Position numbers and translations under genes: made by a program | Shown here: piece by piece, positions 1 through 9,026 of the stretch | How the letters are laid out: every line of letters begins with the position of its first letter | Numbering within the stretch: position 1 is the stretch's first letter | Notes under the pieces: model-generated | What the model saw: the letters and a program-made list of their open reading frames with translations, nothing else | What the model was told of the DNA's origin: nothing | The model's database searches: none | DNA from: Stakelama saccharophila | GTDB taxonomy: Bacteria; Pseudomonadota; Alphaproteobacteria; Sphingomonadales; Sphingomonadaceae | DNA length: 64,000 bases | Assembly: GCF_032229225.1 (NCBI RefSeq) | Contig: NZ_CP135076.1 | Location: 1,469,001-1,533,000 of the forward strand | Direction: 5' to 3'

Positions 1-223
1 TGCTCATCGGGCGCATGGTCACGGGCACCGGTTTCCAGTCGGTATGTTCCTCCAGCAGATGCGGGGCGATGACGCTCATCCGCCTGCCGAAACGGCGGTC
101 GGCCTCCTGCAGCGCGATCACGTCGGCGTCGATCTCGTTCAGGACATGCAGCGTGCGTTCGGGATCGCGCCGGCGATCGGTGCCGATCGACTTGTGCGTA
201 TTGTAGCTCGCGACCTTGATCAT
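1..223 (-). CDS. Endonuclease/exonuclease/phosphatase family protein (C-terminus outside window)
   Basis: Only the first 74 codons lie in the window. Translation from the ATG at 223 gives a start with MIKVASYNTHKSIG, then ADVIALQEADRRFG. The Asn of YNTHK and the Glu of LQEAD match the first two metal-binding motifs of the Mg-dependent endonuclease/exonuclease/phosphatase fold, which hydrolyses phosphodiester or phosphomonoester bonds. The substrate cannot be told from this fragment. It lies 48 bases downstream of the histidine kinase on the same strand and could be its last operon member. No clear ribosome binding site is seen. Confidence 0.8.
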   Translation of the reverse strand, partial: MIKVASYNTHKSIGTDRRRDPERTLHVLNEIDADVIALQEADRRFGRRMSVIAPHLLEEHTDWKPVPVTMRPMS

Positions 224-271
224 CGTCGGTCAATTATCGCTTCGTACGGGCAGAGAGTTCCCGCCGTCATG

Positions 272-1630
272 TCAGGCGGGCCGTTTCGGCAGGCGAATGG
301 TGGCGACCAAACCGCCGCCGTCGCGGTTGGCGAGTACGATCTCGCCGCCCGCCTCCCGCACGATTGCCCGGGCGAGGGCGAGGCCCAGGCCGATGCCGCC
401 GGTTTCGCGGTTGCGCGAACTTTCCAGCCGGGTGAAGGGATCGAACACGGCGGCGAGCTTGTCGTCGGGGATGCCGGGGCCGCGATCGGCGACGGCGATG
501 CCGACATGGCCGTCATCCTGATTCAGCGCGACCTCGGCCGCGCCGGCATATTTGACCGCATTCTCGATGAGGTTGCGCAGTGCGCGACGCATCAGCGACG
601 GGCGAATGCGGACGAGGATGCGCGGCGTTTCCTCCGCCGTCACGTCGGCGCCGATATCGCGGAAATCCTCCACTACCGCATCGACCAGCGCCGACAGGTC
701 GACCTGCGTGGCGGGTTCGCTGGGGCGGCCGAGCCGGGCGAGCGAGAGGATGTCGTCGAGCGTTCGGTTCATTTCGTCGATGGTGTCGGCCATCTTCGCG
801 CGGTCGCCATCGTCCTCGACCGATTCGATGCGCACGCGAAGCGCGGCCAGCGGTGTCCGCAGGTCGTGGCCGATCGCGCCCAGCATCCGGTCCTTTTCGT
901 CCAGCATGGCGGCGACGCGGTCGGAAAGCTGGTTGAAGGCGATGATCACCGCGCGAACGTCGCCGGGGCCACGTTCCTCGACATCGGTGCCGGGGGTAGA
1001 GGGATCGAAGGTGCGCGCGGCGGTCGCCAGGTCGCGCAGCGGACGGGCGATGCGACGGCCGATCCAGAACATCGGGATCAGGGTGACGAGATAGATGACC
1101 AGCGTCTGGGCGATGAGCTGCCAGAAGATGAAATTGCTGCTGTCCGGCCAGGGGGTGCGGACGTTCAGCCAACCGCTGCCGGGGACTTCGACGGCGATGC
1201 GCAACTCGGTGCCGACACGGCGCAGGCGCTCGGCCCGGCGGCTGTGACGATGGCGCAGGCGCGGGTCGTCGGCGCGCAGGTCGCGGATTTCGGTGGCGAT
1301 CGCGCCGGCGGTGAGGTTCGCTTCGGCCAGGCCGTCGCGGATGCCCTGCTCGACCTTCGGCGCGTCGTGATGGGTCACGGGGATGCGGCTCCTCGTGTCG
1401 ATGCGGGTCTGGCGCAGGCCGCGACGGTCGACGACCGGTTCGCCCGAGCGCAGGTTTTCCATCGAATCGATCACGCGGTTGACGGCGGGCACGGTGAACT
1501 GGGCGTAGCGAAGCTGGCGACGGCCGTTGAGGAGCAGGGCGAAGTTGATCGCCTGGGCCACGAACAGCAGGATCGCGACCAGCAGCATGAGCTGGCCCGG
1601 CAGGCTGCGCGGCCAGAGTGAGCGGGTCAC
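272..1630 (-). CDS. Two-component sensor histidine kinase, HAMP type
   Basis: 452 aa from a GTG at 1630 that overlaps the regulator stop codon (GTGA), so translation is probably coupled. Membrane segments lie at about 11-34 and 168-190, enclosing a periplasmic sensor of about 130 residues. A HAMP linker follows (about 190-245), then HisKA with GHDLRTPLAAL (phospho-acceptor His255), the N box around N353/N357, DRGPGIP (D382) and the GIGLGLALA lid, ending in a HATPase domain. It should autophosphorylate and pass phosphate to the adjacent OmpR-type regulator. The ligand is unknown. The upstream EF-hand gene suggests Ca2+ or an envelope signal, but that is inference. Confidence 0.93.
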   Translation of the reverse strand: MTRSLWPRSLPGQLMLLVAILLFVAQAINFALLLNGRRQLRYAQFTVPAVNRVIDSMENLRSGEPVVDRRGLRQTRIDTRSRIPVTHHDAPKVEQGIRDGLAEANLTAGAIATEIRDLRADDPRLRHRHSRRAERLRRVGTELRIAVEVPGSGWLNVRTPWPDSSNFIFWQLIAQTLVIYLVTLIPMFWIGRRIARPLRDLATAARTFDPSTPGTDVEERGPGDVRAVIIAFNQLSDRVAAMLDEKDRMLGAIGHDLRTPLAALRVRIESVEDDGDRAKMADTIDEMNRTLDDILSLARLGRPSEPATQVDLSALVDAVVEDFRDIGADVTAEETPRILVRIRPSLMRRALRNLIENAVKYAGAAEVALNQDDGHVGIAVADRGPGIPDDKLAAVFDPFTRLESSRNRETGGIGLGLALARAIVREAGGEIVLANRDGGGLVATIRLPKRPA

Positions 1631-2346
1631 AGCCGCGTCACCTCCGCCGCCAGCGTATAGCCGCCGCCCCACACCGTCTTGATGATCGCCGGATCCCTGG
1701 GATCGGCCTCGATCTTCTTGCGCAGGCGGCTGACCTGATTGTCGATGGCGCGGTCGAACGCGGCAGCTTCGCGCCCCTGGGTGAGGTCGAGAAGCTGGTC
1801 GCGGGTCAGCACCTGGCGCGGTCGCTGCACCAGCGCGAGGAGCAGATTGAACTCCCCCGTCGACAGCGGGACCGAAACACCCTCGCGATCGACGAGCGCG
1901 CGTTCCCCCGTCTTCAGCACCCAACCGGCGAAGGAATAGGCGCCGGCCTCGGGCGCATTCTGGCGTGTCCCGCCGGCGGCGAGGCGGCGCAGCACGACCT
2001 TGATGCGCGCGGCGAGTTCGCGCGGGGAGAAAGGCTTCACGACATAATCGTCGGCGCCCATTTCCAGCCCGACGATGCGGTCGGTCTCTTCCGATCGGGC
2101 GGTGAGCAGGATGACCGGCGTCTCGCTGGTCGCGCGGATATGGCGGCATAGCGACAGGCCGTCTTCGCCCGGCATCATGATGTCGAGGACGACGAGGTCG
2201 ATCGCATAGGCGTTGAGGCGGTCGCGCGCGGTGGCGGCATCGCCCACCTGCGTCACACGGAAACCCTGTTTGGTCAGGAACTGGGCGAGCGGTTCGCGGA
2301 TGGAGCGCTCGTCGTCTACCAGCAGCAGGTGCGGGGTTTCAGCCAT
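1627..2346 (-). CDS. OmpR-family response regulator
   Basis: 239 aa from the ATG at 2346. The receiver domain has acidic residues D11/D12, phospho-acceptor D55 in VVLDIMMPG, T82 and K104 in VVKPF. The C-terminal winged helix contains LSTGEFNLLLAL, the RLRKKIEADP recognition helix and the WGGGYTL hairpin. It is the DNA-binding partner of the kinase directly downstream, with a GTGA overlap. An in-frame ATG at 2364 would add six residues (MATASD). The shorter start was chosen because the receiver begins almost at once and a weak GCGAG site precedes it; neither start has a strong ribosome binding site. Confidence 0.93.
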   Translation of the reverse strand: MAETPHLLLVDDERSIREPLAQFLTKQGFRVTQVGDAATARDRLNAYAIDLVVLDIMMPGEDGLSLCRHIRATSETPVILLTARSEETDRIVGLEMGADDYVVKPFSPRELAARIKVVLRRLAAGGTRQNAPEAGAYSFAGWVLKTGERALVDREGVSVPLSTGEFNLLLALVQRPRQVLTRDQLLDLTQGREAAAFDRAIDNQVSRLRKKIEADPRDPAIIKTVWGGGYTLAAEVTRL

Positions 2347-2431
2347 ATCGCTCGCGGTAGCCATAAACGGGGGAAACGAAAAGAGGGCCGGGCGAGCAGG
2401 GAGCACTCGCCCGGCAGGTCGGGGAGGAGAC

Positions 2432-3205
2432 TTAATCGGCGGGCGGCGGAGGCGGCGGGCCGTTGCGGTCGCGCATTTGGTCGCGGGCCTTCATCTTCGC
2501 GCGGACCGCGTCGTGTTCGGCCTTGTCGATGCGGCCGTCCTTGTTGGCGTCGGCCCTGGCGAAGCGATCCATCGCGGCCGCGCGGAATTCGGCCTGGCTG
2601 ATGGTGCCGTTCTCGTCGGTGTCGAGCTTCGCCATCATTCGCTCGCGCATCTGGTCGCGGCGCGCCTCGAACTGCGCCTTGGCAGCCTGTTTTTCAGTAT
2701 CCGACAGCGCGCCGTCCTTGTTGGCGTCGAAGCGCTGCATCATGCGTTCGTGCATCCCGCCGTGGCCGCGCTTGCCGCGATGTTCTTGCCATTTGGCGCG
2801 GGCGGCCTGCTTTTCCTCGGCCGAGACAGTGCCGTTACCGTCGGTATCGAGCCGCGCGGTCATCCTGGCCTTGCCCGCCTGACGCTCCGCGTCGGAGAGC
2901 TGGCCGTCGCCATTGGTGTCGAGCCGCTTCATCCAGCGACCGCCATGCTTGCGGTGATGGCCGCGCATGCCCTTGTGGTGGCGTCCCATCTCGTCCGCCG
3001 AGAGCTGGCCGTCCTTGTCGGCGTCCTGGCGGGCGAACCGGGCATCGGCCGCGGCGATGGCTTCGTCGCGGGTGACGATGCCGTCCTTGTTGGCGTCCGG
3101 GCCGAAATGATGGCGACCGGCGGGCGCGGGCTGCTGCTGCGCCGCGACAGCGACGCCGGTCAGCGACGTGGCGGCGAGTGCGGCCGAAATGATCAACTTC
3201 TTCAT
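2432..3205 (-). CDS. Secreted EF-hand protein with seven calcium-binding loops
   Basis: 257 aa. A signal peptide (about residues 1-21, ending GVAVA) is followed by seven 12-residue EF-hand loops starting near residues 37, 61, 96, 120, 160, 195 and 219, such as DANKDGIVTRDE and DTNGDGQLSDAE. Between them are His/Lys/Arg-rich linkers (around 76-92 and 141-151). The protein ends in a proline run followed by AD. It should bind several Ca2+ ions in the periplasm. It lies 85 bases upstream of the response regulator on the same strand and may share its operon. It has no enzymatic domain. An odd number of loops is unusual because EF-hands normally pair. Confidence 0.88.
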   Translation of the reverse strand: MKKLIISAALAATSLTGVAVAAQQQPAPAGRHHFGPDANKDGIVTRDEAIAAADARFARQDADKDGQLSADEMGRHHKGMRGHHRKHGGRWMKRLDTNGDGQLSDAERQAGKARMTARLDTDGNGTVSAEEKQAARAKWQEHRGKRGHGGMHERMMQRFDANKDGALSDTEKQAAKAQFEARRDQMRERMMAKLDTDENGTISQAEFRAAAMDRFARADANKDGRIDKAEHDAVRAKMKARDQMRDRNGPPPPPPAD

Positions 3206-3359
3206 GACTGCGATAATCCTTTCCGAGAGCGCTATGCTTGCGCTTCGGTGCCCTTTCTGGGGGAAGGTTGTCGCGCGAGTTTGTCAGGCGTTCGGAAAAG
3301 TGTCGCAAATTGTCGCAAGCGGTTCTCCCGGTGGGGCGGAGGTCGGCCGCTGCTGTGGC

Positions 3360-4064
3360 TTATCGGTCCGATGATTTCGCCGTCTGGCCGAACAGGATCC
3401 TCTTCTGCTCGTCCGTCATCCCGCTCTCGCTCGCCGGGCGGATCTCCTCGCCCTTGGCATAGGCGGCGAGCGTGGCGGGGCGGTCATGGATCGCGTCGAA
3501 CCAGCGCTTCACATTGGCGAAGTCGTTCAGGTCCTGCCCTTGCGCTTCGTGTGGCACGATCCAGGGATAGCAGGCCATGTCGGCAATCGAATAATCGCCG
3601 GCGATGAAATCGCGGCCCTCGAGCTGGCGGTCGAGCACGCCGTACAGCCGGTTGGTCTCGTTGACATAGCGGTCGATGGCGTAGGGAATCTTCTCCGGCG
3701 CATATCTGTTGAAATGGTGGTTCTGGCCCGCCATCGGGCCGAGGCCGCCCATCTGCCACATCAGCCACTGGATGACCTGATAGCGCCGGCGCATGTCGCT
3801 GGGGAGGAATCTGCCGGTCTTTTCCGCCAGATACATCAGGATCGCACCCGATTCGAAGATGGCGACGGGGTCGCCGCCACCGACGGGATCGCGGTCGACG
3901 ATCGCCGGCATGCGGTTATTGGGTGCGATCTTGAGGAAATCGGGTTTGAACTGATCGCCCGCGCCGATGTTCACCGGGTGGATGTCATAGTCGAGGCCGG
4001 TCTCTTCCAGGAGCATCGTGATCTTGTGGCCGTTGGGCGTCGGCCAGTAATGCAGATCGATCAT
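3360..4064 (-). CDS. yfcG: Glutathione S-transferase, YfcG-like (nu class)
   Basis: 234 aa from the ATG at 4064, starting MIDLHYWPTPNGHK, which closely matches the start of E. coli YfcG. The thioredoxin-like N-terminal domain has the TPNGHK motif (about residues 8-13), the cis-Pro segment MPAIVD and the glutathione contact ESGAILMYLAEKTG. The helical C-terminal domain has GLGPMAGQNHHFN and FIAGDYSIADMACYPW. YfcG reduces disulfides with bound glutathione, so cytosolic disulfide or peroxide reduction is expected. The gene stands alone. An in-frame start 12 codons upstream is rejected because it precedes the conserved start of the family. Confidence 0.9.
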   Translation of the reverse strand: MIDLHYWPTPNGHKITMLLEETGLDYDIHPVNIGAGDQFKPDFLKIAPNNRMPAIVDRDPVGGGDPVAIFESGAILMYLAEKTGRFLPSDMRRRYQVIQWLMWQMGGLGPMAGQNHHFNRYAPEKIPYAIDRYVNETNRLYGVLDRQLEGRDFIAGDYSIADMACYPWIVPHEAQGQDLNDFANVKRWFDAIHDRPATLAAYAKGEEIRPASESGMTDEQKRILFGQTAKSSDR

Positions 4065-4483
4065 AGGTGTGTCCCTTGCAGTGAAGCGTCCGCGAAACAT
4101 GGGAAGAGTCGCGATCGAGGCAAGGCGCGGCGGCGCTCGGATCGTCTTTGACGGAGAGGATGTTTTACCGCGTGACGCATGGCCCGCCGTGCCAAACCCT
4201 CAAATAAGGTGATGTGCGCTGCCCCGCGCGATACGTTCGAGGAGAGCGCGATCGCCACCGCACCCGATGTCGAGGCGCTCGTCGACCGGCGGCGCCTTCC
4301 GCAGGCGGGCGCGAATGGCTGGCGGCGAAGTTCCCCGCCGTCGTTGAAGGTGCGCTCATTGGCTGAGTAGTTCCTGATCCACTGTTTCTGAAATTCGGTT
4401 TAGTCCGGCCAACCTCCCATCGTCGGGTGTTGTATTTCGGATACGTGCAGTATTTCAGGGCGATATACGGCGTTCGACATGTC
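4065..4483. other. Intergenic stretch between divergent yfcG and the TonB receptor
   Basis: About 500 bases separate the two divergent start codons, and this is the portion before the candidate receptor promoter. No frame has recognisable protein similarity. One short reading ending in LAAKFPAVVEGALIG just before 4368 looks protein-like and could be the tail of a decayed gene, but nothing upstream supports it. No repeat of the families seen elsewhere in the window is present. Confidence 0.5.
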
Positions 4484-4512
4484 TTGACGCGAGCCCGATT
4501 GCAGGCTCTATT
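4484..4512 (+). promoter_or_regulatory. Candidate sigma-70 promoter for the TonB-dependent receptor
   Basis: TTGACG (4484-4489), a 17-base spacer and TCTATT (4507-4512) give a reasonable -35/-10 pair, about 50 bases before the receptor start. This rests on sequence match and spacing only. Confidence 0.4.
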
Positions 4513-4563
4513 CGAGCATAGGGTATGCAGCACAACGATGTTGCGGCCAATGGGAGAGGAATG

Positions 4564-7356
4564 ATGCTTAAGCCGACGCTTCTTTCGGCCTGCGCGGGCT
4601 CGGCGCTCATGCTCGCGCTCGCCGCGCCCGTGCATGCACAGGACACGGACGACGCCGGGCAGGCAGCCGCCGAACCGTCGGCGCAGGGCGAAACGGGAAC
4701 GCCGCTTGCCGGGGATGAGGCCAATCCACCGATGTCGCAGGACATCATTGTCACCGCGCAGGGACGCCGTCAGGTGCTGGCCGACGTGCCGGTCGCCATT
4801 TCGGCGGTAAATGCCGAGAGCCTGGAGAAATCGGGAGCCAGCGACATTCGCGAGCTGAATCAGCTCGCGCCGTCGCTGCTGGTGTCCTCGACGGGTAACG
4901 AAGCGAATGGATCGGCGCGCATCCGCGGAATCGGCACCGTTGGCGACAATCCGGGCCTGGAAAGCTCGGTCGCGGTCTTCATCGACGGTGTCTATCGTTC
5001 GCGCAGCGGCAATGCGCTGGGCGAACTGGGGCCGATCGACCGGGTCGAGATCCAGCGCGGTCCCCAGGGCACGCTGGGCGGGCGCAACTCGTCGGCCGGG
5101 CTTATCAGCATCTATACCGCGCCGCCGGAATTCGACTTTTCGGGCTATGGTTCGGCCAGCTACGGCAATTACGACCATTACCGGTTCGAAGCAGGCGTCA
5201 ACGCGCCCCTGACGGAGACGCTCGCGGCGCGGATCGACGGCGTCTATGCCAAGCGCGACGGCTTCTATACCGATGTCGTCAACGATACCGACGTCAACAA
5301 CAAGGACCGGTATCTGGTTCGCGGCCAATTGCTGTTCGAGCCGAGTTCGGCCATCCGGCTGCGGCTGGTCGGCGACTATTCGAAAAAGGACGAAGCCTGC
5401 TGCGCGGCCACCTTCGTCCAGCCGGAATTTGCGCCGCTCGCGCGCCTTGCGGACGATATTTCGGTTCTCGATACCAACAACGCGCCATTCGATTATCCCG
5501 GTACGCAGACGCCCGCACTGACCAGCACGGCCAATCCGATCATCCCGATCCTGCTCGGCCTGGGGCAGGATCCGCGCGCGCTCAATCAGAGCACCTTCGA
5601 CCGCGACATCTATATGTCACCCGGCCGTTCCTTCGCCGGCCAGACCGAGGATTACGGCGTCTCGCTGCAGGGCGATTTCGAGTTCGGCGACGTCAACCTG
5701 ACCTCGATCACGGCGTACCGCGAATATTCCAACTTCCAGGGGTCGGATACCGACTATACGCAGGTCGACATCCTGTACCGTGCGCCGAACGAAAATGGCG
5801 GGGCGCGGGCGTTCAAGACATTTTCACAGGAGTTTCGGCTTTCGGGCACGCTGTTCGGGGACAAGCTGGACTGGCTGGTCGGCGCCTATTACGCCAACGA
5901 AAAGCTGGAGGTGCGGGACAATCTGCGCTTCGGCAACCAATATGGCGCGTTCGCGCCGTGCCGGATCGTCAACGCGGTCAACCCGGCGCTGGCATCACCC
6001 ACGAGCACCGGCTGCCTGAGCGCGACGGGCCGCGCCATCCTGTCCGCGGCCAATGGCGGCGCGGGCGCGTTCGGCCCGGCCACGCCGCTGATCTTCGCCG
6101 GGCTCGACACGCTGGCGCAGATCAACGACCTGGGCTCGGACGTCGACATCTATAATCAGGACAGCGAGAATTTCGCGCTGTTCACCCACAACATCTTCCA
6201 TGTCACCGACAAGCTGGATGTCACGCTGGGCGTGCGGTACACGAACGAGACCAAGGATTTCCACTCCTCCTTCACCAACGACAACATCTATTGCCCGATC
6301 AATCGCGACCTTTTGTCGCCGCTACTCGCCAATGCCGCGCTGGCGCCGCTGGCGGGGGGCATCATCTCGCTGTCGTGCCAGGGCAATTCGACGTCCGAAC
6401 TGGATGGCCTGGAACTGTCGGACAAGCGCAAGGAGGACGAATTCACCGGCACGGCGGTCGTGTCCTACCGACCGGTGGAGGACTGGATGGTCTATGCCAG
6501 CTATTCGCGCGGCTACAAGGCGGGCGGATTCAATCTCGATCGGTCGGCGCTCGGCAATCCGCTGTTCAACCCGGCGACCAACGGTTCGACCGCCAATCTG
6601 CAATTCGGCGCGGAAACGGTGAACGCCTATGAAGTCGGCGCGAAATATGGCGGGCGCAATTTCAGCTTCGGCATCGCCGCGTTCCGCGAGGAATTCGACA
6701 ATTTCCAGTTGAACACCTTCAACGGATCGGTGTTCCTGGTGCAGAACATCAACGCCTGTTCGACGGATTTAAACGGGGGCGACACGGACGCCGACGCTTC
6801 CACCGGGTCCTGCTCACCCGACGACGTTCGGCCGGGCGTGATCTCGCAGGGCGTAGAGCTGGAAAGCGCGATTACGCCGGTGCGCGACCTCAGCGTGACG
6901 ATGGGCATCACCTATGCCGACACCAAATATCGCCACGACCTGATCGGCACCAACAACGGCGCGCCGCTCGATCCGGCGCTGCGGCTGCTGCCCGGCGACA
7001 ATCTGTCGAACGCGCCCGAGCTGACGGGTACGGCCTCGCTGTCCTACACGCCGCCGATCGGAAATTCGGGGCTGTCGGGGCTGTTCTACGTGAACGCGCG
7101 CACGGTCGACGACTACAATACCGGGTCTGATTTGCTCTATGGCAAGGAGCAGGACAGCTATACCGTTGTGAACGCCAGGATCGGGCTGCGCGGGCCGGAC
7201 CAGGCCTGGTCGATCGAGGCCTGGGCGCAAAACCTGTTCGATACGCAATATACGCAGGTCGCATTCAACACGCCATTTGTGGCGTCGCAGCAGACCTATT
7301 CGGCCTATCTCGCCGAACCGCGGACCTATGGCGTCACGGTGCGCGGCAAATTCTGA
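4564..7356 (+). CDS. TonB-dependent outer membrane receptor
   Basis: 930 aa. The ATG at 4564 was preferred over the adjacent ATG at 4561 because GGGAGAGGA at 4552-4560 sits at better spacing. A signal peptide (about 1-26, ending APVHAQ) is followed by a TonB-box-like DIIVTAQ near residue 60. The plug domain has DVPVAISAV, ARIRGIGTVGDNPG and RVEIQRGPQGTLGGRNSSAG, and a long beta-barrel ends in the typical YGVTVRGKF. It imports a large substrate energised by TonB/ExbBD. The plug resembles the many sphingomonad receptors whose substrates are unknown. It is a single gene, and the neighbouring catabolic island may hint at a lipophilic substrate (inference). Confidence 0.95.
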   Translation: MLKPTLLSACAGSALMLALAAPVHAQDTDDAGQAAAEPSAQGETGTPLAGDEANPPMSQDIIVTAQGRRQVLADVPVAISAVNAESLEKSGASDIRELNQLAPSLLVSSTGNEANGSARIRGIGTVGDNPGLESSVAVFIDGVYRSRSGNALGELGPIDRVEIQRGPQGTLGGRNSSAGLISIYTAPPEFDFSGYGSASYGNYDHYRFEAGVNAPLTETLAARIDGVYAKRDGFYTDVVNDTDVNNKDRYLVRGQLLFEPSSAIRLRLVGDYSKKDEACCAATFVQPEFAPLARLADDISVLDTNNAPFDYPGTQTPALTSTANPIIPILLGLGQDPRALNQSTFDRDIYMSPGRSFAGQTEDYGVSLQGDFEFGDVNLTSITAYREYSNFQGSDTDYTQVDILYRAPNENGGARAFKTFSQEFRLSGTLFGDKLDWLVGAYYANEKLEVRDNLRFGNQYGAFAPCRIVNAVNPALASPTSTGCLSATGRAILSAANGGAGAFGPATPLIFAGLDTLAQINDLGSDVDIYNQDSENFALFTHNIFHVTDKLDVTLGVRYTNETKDFHSSFTNDNIYCPINRDLLSPLLANAALAPLAGGIISLSCQGNSTSELDGLELSDKRKEDEFTGTAVVSYRPVEDWMVYASYSRGYKAGGFNLDRSALGNPLFNPATNGSTANLQFGAETVNAYEVGAKYGGRNFSFGIAAFREEFDNFQLNTFNGSVFLVQNINACSTDLNGGDTDADASTGSCSPDDVRPGVISQGVELESAITPVRDLSVTMGITYADTKYRHDLIGTNNGAPLDPALRLLPGDNLSNAPELTGTASLSYTPPIGNSGLSGLFYVNARTVDDYNTGSDLLYGKEQDSYTVVNARIGLRGPDQAWSIEAWAQNLFDTQYTQVAFNTPFVASQQTYSAYLAEPRTYGVTVRGKF

Positions 7357-7440
7357 TCCGGGGGCGATCTTTCACTATTGGCGGGCGGGCGTGCTGCTGA
7401 AGCGGCGCGGGACGGCTAGTGCGGTTCCCTACCCGCATGG

Positions 7441-7475
7441 AATCGTGTTCCTGCGAAAGCAGGAACCCAGGTCGC
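7441..7475. repeat. Family A palindromic repeat (solo)
   Basis: GTTCCTGCGAAAGCAGGAAC forms a perfect short hairpin between the convergent receptor and TetR genes. The flank continues into GTCGCAAGCG, similar to the flank of the copy at 32475. It may double as a bidirectional transcription barrier, but it has no T tract. The rest of the 249-base gap is featureless. Confidence 0.7.
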
Positions 7476-7605
7476 AAGCGCCGCCAGGAGCACATAGGCA
7501 GTGAGGCACCTCATCGGGAAATCACCTGCCCCGCGCGTTGCACCGAGCGGATTCGTACCATTGGCCGCGAATCCGCCCGTGTCTCGTCCCCGTGAACGGG
7601 AGGGG

Positions 7606-8850
7606 TCACGCATCCAGGATGCGGTCGTCGAACATGCCAAAGGCGATGGTCGAGGCGTAAAGCGCGACCGCGCGCTCGCGCTCCATCGTCGAGGCCCATT
7701 TGCGCAGGTCGAAGGCGGCATTTTGCGCCGCCATCAGCGCCTGGCTGGCGACCAGCGGGTCGATGGCGCGGATCGAGCCTTCGCTGATGCCGTCGATAAT
7801 CGTGCCGGCGAACCGCCGGGCGATGCGATTGGAGCGGTCGATCATGCCCTGGCGCGCACGCAACGGCAGGCCGGACAATGCCGTCGTGCGCAGAAGCGGG
7901 CCATGTTCGGAAAACTGCACGTCGAGCAACGTCGCGATCATGCTCGACAGGCGCTGCCAGTGCGTGCCGCCGCCGGCATCGGCCTCTCGCTGCGCCTCCG
8001 CAATAGTGTCGAAGCTGCGCTTGTAGCATTCGATCACCAGATCATCCTTGGCGTCGAGATGGTGATAGAAACTGCCCTTGGTCACGTTCAGTTCCGAGGC
8101 GATCTTCTGCACCGACGCGCCGCGATAGCCCAGTTCGTTGATGAGGCGGGTGGCCGCGACGAGGAAGGATTCGCGGCCCGGCTCCGGCTCTTCATACGCG
8201 ACGTTCAGCAGGTTCGGCTGCCATTTCGCGTCGGCCGGGGCGATGCCATAGCGGAACACGTCCATCAGCCGCGCCTCCACCCGGTCATACTGGTCGAGCG
8301 CGTAGCGGTCGAGCCAGGCGGCGAGCCAGAAGATGTTCTCCAGCAGGACATGGGCGCGGGCGCCCAGCAGATCCTTGTGCTCGCGCGATTTCTCCTCGCC
8401 CCACAACTGGCGCGCGGTGCGGAATACGCGCTGCCATTTGCGCAGCAGTTCATTCTTGACCGGTCCTTCCATCGCGCGGAGGTCGGACAGGATGGCGTAG
8501 GAGGTTTCCTCGCCGCGCTCGATGCGCGCCAGCCGGGCCATGTTGGTCGAAAGCAGCCTGTCGACCCGCTGTTCCGGCGTGGGCTCCGCCATCGCCTCGT
8601 CGAGCATGGATTGCAGGTAGTCGAGCGTATAGTCGAAACACGCCGCCGCCAGGTCTTCCTTGCGCTTGAAATAATAGGTGACGCTGGTGGTGTTCAGCCC
8701 GACGCGGCGCGCCACGTCGGCGAAGGTCATGCCCTTCGCGCTCTGTTCGTTGATCGCGTCCGCGGCCGCGGCGAGGATGGCATCCCGCTTGGCCTGAAAA
8801 CGCTTGGTCCCCTTTTCCGCCGCCGGTGCGGCAGCCTCCGCTGCAGTCAT
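7606..8850 (-). CDS. Tandem TetR-type transcriptional regulator (two HTH domains)
   Basis: 414 aa, twice the usual TetR length. The first helix-turn-helix lies at about residues 22-66 ([32 protein letters not shown]). A ligand-like helical region follows, then a second helix-turn-helix at about 228-273 ([33 protein letters not shown]) with its own helical region. It is divergent from the acyl-CoA dehydrogenase at 9027 with 176 bases between, so it probably represses that gene and itself in response to an acyl-CoA or similar ligand. The effector is unknown. There is one continuous frame with no internal stop. Confidence 0.9.
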   Translation of the reverse strand: MTAAEAAAPAAEKGTKRFQAKRDAILAAAADAINEQSAKGMTFADVARRVGLNTTSVTYYFKRKEDLAAACFDYTLDYLQSMLDEAMAEPTPEQRVDRLLSTNMARLARIERGEETSYAILSDLRAMEGPVKNELLRKWQRVFRTARQLWGEEKSREHKDLLGARAHVLLENIFWLAAWLDRYALDQYDRVEARLMDVFRYGIAPADAKWQPNLLNVAYEEPEPGRESFLVAATRLINELGYRGASVQKIASELNVTKGSFYHHLDAKDDLVIECYKRSFDTIAEAQREADAGGGTHWQRLSSMIATLLDVQFSEHGPLLRTTALSGLPLRARQGMIDRSNRIARRFAGTIIDGISEGSIRAIDPLVASQALMAAQNAAFDLRKWASTMERERAVALYASTIAFGMFDDRILDA

Positions 8851-9026
8851 ATGTCCAGTTTAGCAAAACGGGTTCGAAGCGACAGCATTTTTTGTGCCCG
8901 CGAACCGACAGGGTTTCGCAGCGTCGGACAAGGCATGGAAAGATGTTCGATGCGGGTTTACCGAATATCGGGTACGGTCTAAGCGGAGATGGAAGGGCCG
9001 CGAACGGCCGACCATGGAGAGATGCG

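Noticed and set aside
44..1621. Long open frame on the plus strand opposite the histidine kinase
   Set aside because: It is the antisense shadow of a clear kinase gene in GC-rich DNA; the translation has no family resemblance.
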